NCBI GenBank assembly: GCA_013791855.1
Contig: VMTA01000047.1
Coordinates: 124,001-188,000, forward strand
DNA: 64,000 nt
Origin: Sideroxydans sp.
GTDB taxonomy: Bacteria > Pseudomonadota > Gammaproteobacteria > Burkholderiales > Gallionellaceae
Direction: 5' to 3'
Shown here in pieces: positions 60,257 to 64,000 of the stretch (its first letter is position 1; each line of letters starts with the position of its first letter). The notes beneath the pieces were generated by a model. It searched no databases. It was not told the DNA's origin and saw only the letters and a list, made by a program, of their open reading frames with translations. A program made the translations under genes and the position numbers.

Positions 60257-60565
60257 ATGATGACAGAGAGCGAATTCAATACCCTGGCCGACCAGGTCTT
60301 CCAGCGCATCGAACACGCGCTGGATGCGACCGACATCGACTACGACAGCAACGGCATGGTGATGGAGATCGAGTTCGATGACGGCAGCAAGGTCATCGTG
60401 AACCGCCATGTACCCAACCGTGAGATCTGGCTGGCGGCCCGTTCAGGCGGCTTTCATTTCGGCTGGCAGGACGATAGCTGGATCAACCAGCGCGATGGCG
60501 ACGAGCTGTATGCCAAACTGGCCGCACTGATACAGACCGGATCGGGAAGCGCATTCGAATTCTGA
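60257..60565 (+). CDS. cyaY: Frataxin homologue CyaY
   Basis: MTESEFNTLADQVFQRIEHALD...EFDDGSKVIVNRHVPNREIWLAARSGGFHFGW. Confidence 0.95.
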   Translation: MMTESEFNTLADQVFQRIEHALDATDIDYDSNGMVMEIEFDDGSKVIVNRHVPNREIWLAARSGGFHFGWQDDSWINQRDGDELYAKLAALIQTGSGSAFEF

Positions 60566-60699
60566 GAGGTTGCCAGATGTCCGGCGGTGCGATCCGCAAG
60601 GAGGGGGCCTTTAGTTTCGGACACCTGACGCAGGGAATGTAACCCGGCACGCCCATCGATGGAATGCGGCATATTGTCGCATCCGGTCAGGACCGATTC

Positions 60700-61440
60700 T
60701 CAGCCGACCCTGATATCGCGCAACGCGGTCCTGAGTTCCTTGTGATCCGGACAGACCGATGCCACGACACGCCAGAATGCGGCGGAATGGTTCATCTCCT
60801 TCAGATGGGCCAGTTCGTGTATCACCACGTAATCGATCAGGGGCAGCGACAGCTTCACCAGCTGCCAGTTCAGACTGATCACGCCGCGCGCACTGCAGCT
60901 GCCCCACTGGGTACGCGCCGAAGACAAGCGTATGGTGCGCGGGGCGACTTCCATCAGCGGCGCGAAATGCGCCACACATTCCTCGAACACCTGTAAAGCC
61001 TGTTCGCGATACCACTGACTGACGAGTTTCTCGATACGCTGCGGCGTGGCGACACCATTCAATTGCAGCAGCAAGCTCTCACCCAGCAAACGCGGCGGCG
61101 CGCCGAACAGGTCGGGCACGACACACAAGGTGATCTCCTCGCCGCGAAACGGGATGGTTGCCCCATCCTGCCAGACGATGGGCATCACCTTGGCGACCTG
61201 CCAGTTCTCCAGCTTGTCCAGCACCCAGCTCGCCTTGTCCTGCAACACACTGTGCAGCCACTGCTCGGAGGCACGCAAAGGCATGCTCACCGTCAGCCCG
61301 CGCTCGTCGATGCGCAGGCCGATACTGCGGCGCTTGCCGCTGCGCTTCAATGTGTAAGTGATGTGTTGATCGGAGAGTTGCAGCGAACGCTGCTCGACAG
61401 CGGGAAGGACAGGCTTGCTGCGGGAGCGCAGGAACATCAT
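60700..61440 (-). CDS. YgjP/SprT-like zinc metallopeptidase (M48/DUF45)
   Basis: VVIHELAHLKEMNHSAAFWRVV (HExxH); start placed at the internal ATGATG, approximate. Confidence 0.88.
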   Translation of the reverse strand: MMFLRSRSKPVLPAVEQRSLQLSDQHITYTLKRSGKRRSIGLRIDERGLTVSMPLRASEQWLHSVLQDKASWVLDKLENWQVAKVMPIVWQDGATIPFRGEEITLCVVPDLFGAPPRLLGESLLLQLNGVATPQRIEKLVSQWYREQALQVFEECVAHFAPLMEVAPRTIRLSSARTQWGSCSARGVISLNWQLVKLSLPLIDYVVIHELAHLKEMNHSAAFWRVVASVCPDHKELRTALRDIRVG

Positions 61441-62141
61441 CCCAAACGCGTCATCTCGTCTTCGATCCACGCTTCTGTGCGGGCATTGATCTCTTCCGCC
61501 TTGAGTCCCGTGGTATCGATGACCGGCCCGATCACCATGACGATGGTGCCCGGCTTCTTGATGAAGGCATTGCGCCCCCAGAACTTGCCCGCGTTATGCG
61601 CCACCGGCAATACCGGCACGCCGGCATGCGAGGCCAGCAATGCCCCGCCGATCTTGTACTTGCCACGCTCACCGTATGGGATGCGCGTGCCTTCAGGGAA
61701 CAACACGATGCTGAAACCCTGCTGCAGCTTTTCCTTGCCCTTCTGCAGCAACTGTTTCATCGCCGCCTTGCCCTTGCTGCGGTCCAGAGAGATGGGACTG
61801 GACAAGGCCAACAACCAGCCGAAGAAGGGGATCCACAACAACTCGCGCTTGGCCACCCAGGCATGGGCCGGCAACACCAGTTGCAACGCCAATGTCTCCC
61901 AAGCCGACTGGTGCTTGCTCAACACCACGCACGCCTGTTGCGGGATGTTCTCCCGCCCACGCACTTCCATACGGATACCGCAGATCACTTTCAGCAGCCA
62001 CAACATGCCGGGCGCGAAACCGGACAGCAGGCGGTGACGCATATGCTGGCCGAACGGGAAGATGAACGGCGAGAACAGCGCATAGGACAATGTGTACAGC
62101 GCCTGGGCCAGCGCAAAGATGACGGAACGGATCAGATTCAT
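61437..62141 (-). CDS. plsC: 1-acyl-sn-glycerol-3-phosphate acyltransferase
   Basis: VVLSKHQSAWETLAL (HX4D-like), VLFPEGTRIPYGERGKYK. Confidence 0.94.
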   Translation of the reverse strand: MNLIRSVIFALAQALYTLSYALFSPFIFPFGQHMRHRLLSGFAPGMLWLLKVICGIRMEVRGRENIPQQACVVLSKHQSAWETLALQLVLPAHAWVAKRELLWIPFFGWLLALSSPISLDRSKGKAAMKQLLQKGKEKLQQGFSIVLFPEGTRIPYGERGKYKIGGALLASHAGVPVLPVAHNAGKFWGRNAFIKKPGTIVMVIGPVIDTTGLKAEEINARTEAWIEDEMTRLG

Positions 62142-62668
62142 AACAGGCTGGCCGTCACCGCGGCGAGATCGGCGAAAATCCGCGTGCCTTCCGGCAGCCC
62201 GCCCTTCTCTTTCGTTCTATTTCCCTTACCGGTCAGCACCAGATAGGGGATGGCACCCAGCCGGGCGGCGGATTCCAGATCGCGCAAAGAATCTCCCACC
62301 GCGGGTACGTCGCCCAGACCGACACCATAGCGGGCCGATATCTCCAGCATCATGCCGCTCTTGGGTTTGCGGCAACTGCACTCGGCCTCATTGGTATGCG
62401 GACAGAAGAAGATCGCATCGATGCGACCGCCCACCTGCGCCAGCGACTTGTGCATCTTGTCGTGGATGGCATTCAGCGTGGGCATATCGAACAGACCGCG
62501 TCCGATACCGGACTGGTTGGTGGCGACCACCACGCGATAACCCTCCTGATTCAGGCGTGCGATGGCCTCAAGGCTACCGGGGATGGGCTTCCATTCATCC
62601 GGGCTTTTGATGAACTGATCGGAGTCGTAGTTGATGACGCCGTCGCGGTCGAGGATGATAAGTTTCAT
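62138..62668 (-). CDS. gmhB: D-glycero-beta-D-manno-heptose-1,7-bisphosphate 7-phosphatase (HAD)
   Basis: MKLIILDRDGVINYDSDQFIKSPDEWKPIPGS; CPHTNEAECSCRKPKSGM Zn loop. Confidence 0.94.
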   Translation of the reverse strand: MKLIILDRDGVINYDSDQFIKSPDEWKPIPGSLEAIARLNQEGYRVVVATNQSGIGRGLFDMPTLNAIHDKMHKSLAQVGGRIDAIFFCPHTNEAECSCRKPKSGMMLEISARYGVGLGDVPAVGDSLRDLESAARLGAIPYLVLTGKGNRTKEKGGLPEGTRIFADLAAVTASLL

Positions 62669-64000
62669 GCCGCGAGCTTGGAGATGTCGGCCGACTGGTT
62701 CATCAAACGGCCCAATTGTTGCAACAGCAAGGCTCGGTTGATACGCAGCGCCTTGTCCTCGCACATCACCATCACCTTGTCGAAGAAATCGTCGACGAAG
62801 GATTTCAGCGTGACCAGCGTCTTCAGATTGTTGCTGTAATCGCCGCGTTCGAAATAGCCGCGCGCCATCGGCGTGATATCCAGCATGGCCTGATACAGCT
62901 CGCGCTCCGCTTCATCCTGGAACAATGTCACATCGATGGAGGCAGGCAACTCGCCCAACTCTTCGGCGTTCTTGCGCATGATGTTCTGCACGCGCTTGTT
63001 GGCAGCCGCCAGGTCCTTGGCCGCCGACATGGCAGCAAAGGCGCGCACGCCCTGCAAGCGGGGCAGCACCTCGTGCAAACGTCCGCCCAACACCGCCAGC
63101 ACCGCTTCGATATGCGTGCCTTCAAAACTCTGGTCACGCAGATAGCCACGCAGGCGATCGATCATGAAGCCTTCCACATCCGTTGCCACGGTCGCGCTCA
63201 ACATGCCTTGCGGGAAATTGTCGGCGGTCGCTTTCAACAGTGCGGGCAAAGTCAGATCCAGCGGCGTCTCGATCAGGATACGCAGGATGCCCAGTGCCTG
63301 ACGGCGCAGACCGAACGGGTCCTTGTCGCCGGTCGGCACCTGACCGATACCGTAGATGCCGACCAGTGTCTCCAGTTTGTCGGCCAGCGCCACAGCGCAA
63401 GCCAGCGGCCCCTGCGGCAAGGTATCGCCGGCAAAGCGCGGGTGGTAATGCGCCTCGATGGCACTCGCCACTTCCGGCTTCTCGCCATCATGCAGGGCGT
63501 AGTAATGACCGATGATGCCTTGCAGTTCCGGGAACTCACCAACCATGTCGGTGATCAGGTCGGCCTTGCTCAAACGTGCGGCCAGTTCGGTATCTGCCTT
63601 GTCCGCGCCAAGCAGGCGTGCGATGGTGCCGGCCAGCGTGGTGATGCGCTCCACGCGCTGCAACTGCGTGCCCAGTTTGTTGTGGTACACCACGTTGCCC
63701 AGCTTCTCGACGCGCGTTTCCAGTTTTTGTTTGCGATCCTGATTGAAGAAGAATCGGGCATCGGCCAGACGAGGACGCACCACGCGCTGGTTGCCCTCGA
63801 TGATGTGATGCGGATCGGCGATCTGCATGTTGGACACGATCAGGAACTTGTTCAGCAGCTTACCCGTCTGCGCATCCAGCAGCGGGAAGTATTTCTGGTT
63901 CTGCTGCATGGTAAGGATCAGACATTCCTGCGGCACTTCGAGATACTCCTCCTCGAACTGCCCGACATACACTTCCGGCCACTCCACCAGCGCGGTCACT
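62665..64000 (-). CDS. glyS: Glycyl-tRNA synthetase beta subunit (partial, 5' end beyond window)
   Basis: LTMQQNQKYFPLLDAQTGKLLNKFLIVSNM; KADLITDMVGEFPELQGIIGHYYA; DKLETLVGIYGIGQVPTGDKDPFGLRRQALGILRI. Confidence 0.96.
   Translation of the reverse strand, partial: VTALVEWPEVYVGQFEEEYLEVPQECLILTMQQNQKYFPLLDAQTGKLLNKFLIVSNMQIADPHHIIEGNQRVVRPRLADARFFFNQDRKQKLETRVEKLGNVVYHNKLGTQLQRVERITTLAGTIARLLGADKADTELAARLSKADLITDMVGEFPELQGIIGHYYALHDGEKPEVASAIEAHYHPRFAGDTLPQGPLACAVALADKLETLVGIYGIGQVPTGDKDPFGLRRQALGILRILIETPLDLTLPALLKATADNFPQGMLSATVATDVEGFMIDRLRGYLRDQSFEGTHIEAVLAVLGGRLHEVLPRLQGVRAFAAMSAAKDLAAANKRVQNIMRKNAEELGELPASIDVTLFQDEAERELYQAMLDITPMARGYFERGDYSNNLKTLVTLKSFVDDFFDKVMVMCEDKALRINRALLLQQLGRLMNQSADISKLAA

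Overview
This 64 kb window looks like a betaproteobacterial chromosome segment. Gene content suggests a Gallionellaceae/Sideroxydans-like organism, but that is inference. Most of it is densely packed minus-strand operons. In order it contains: chemotaxis and flagellar genes (cheV-like, two MCPs with periplasmic CXXCH motifs, motAB, flhDC); pilA with a TMTC-like membrane TPR protein; an eight-gene signalling operon (CHASE2-Ser/Thr kinase, PP2C, FHA, CHASE2-adenylate cyclase, cAMP phosphodiesterase-like MBL protein, cNMP-binding/rhodanese, GAF-PilB ATPase, GAF-HD-GYP); uspA/terC/sucCD; a porin plus 12-heme plus 24-heme cytochrome cluster with a b-cytochrome-like membrane protein and a divergent membrane-anchored FeS/FAD oxidoreductase; tRNA-Thr and tRNA-Lys; queCE, tol-pal, ruvBA, a UbiA-family prenyltransferase, ruvC, yebC; cytochrome c, an EF-hand protein, an RNase II-like protein, TonB, a CHASE/PAS/GGDEF protein; a Zn/Mn ABC locus without an ATPase; aroE, mtgA, mgtE, an H1-like protein, lysA, lptM, a frataxin-like/retropepsin fusion, cyaY, a YgjP-like peptidase, plsC, gmhB and partial glyS. 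The most noteworthy candidates are: (1) the 8-gene kinase/phosphatase/cAMP/secretion-ATPase operon next to pilA; (2) the porin-multiheme conduit, whose FeS/FAD partner looks circularly permuted; (3) a frataxin-like domain fused through a TM helix to a retropepsin-like protease, directly upstream of cyaY; (4) a ruvC 5' fossil translationally coupled to yebC. No database searches were run. All family calls come from motifs recognised by eye.
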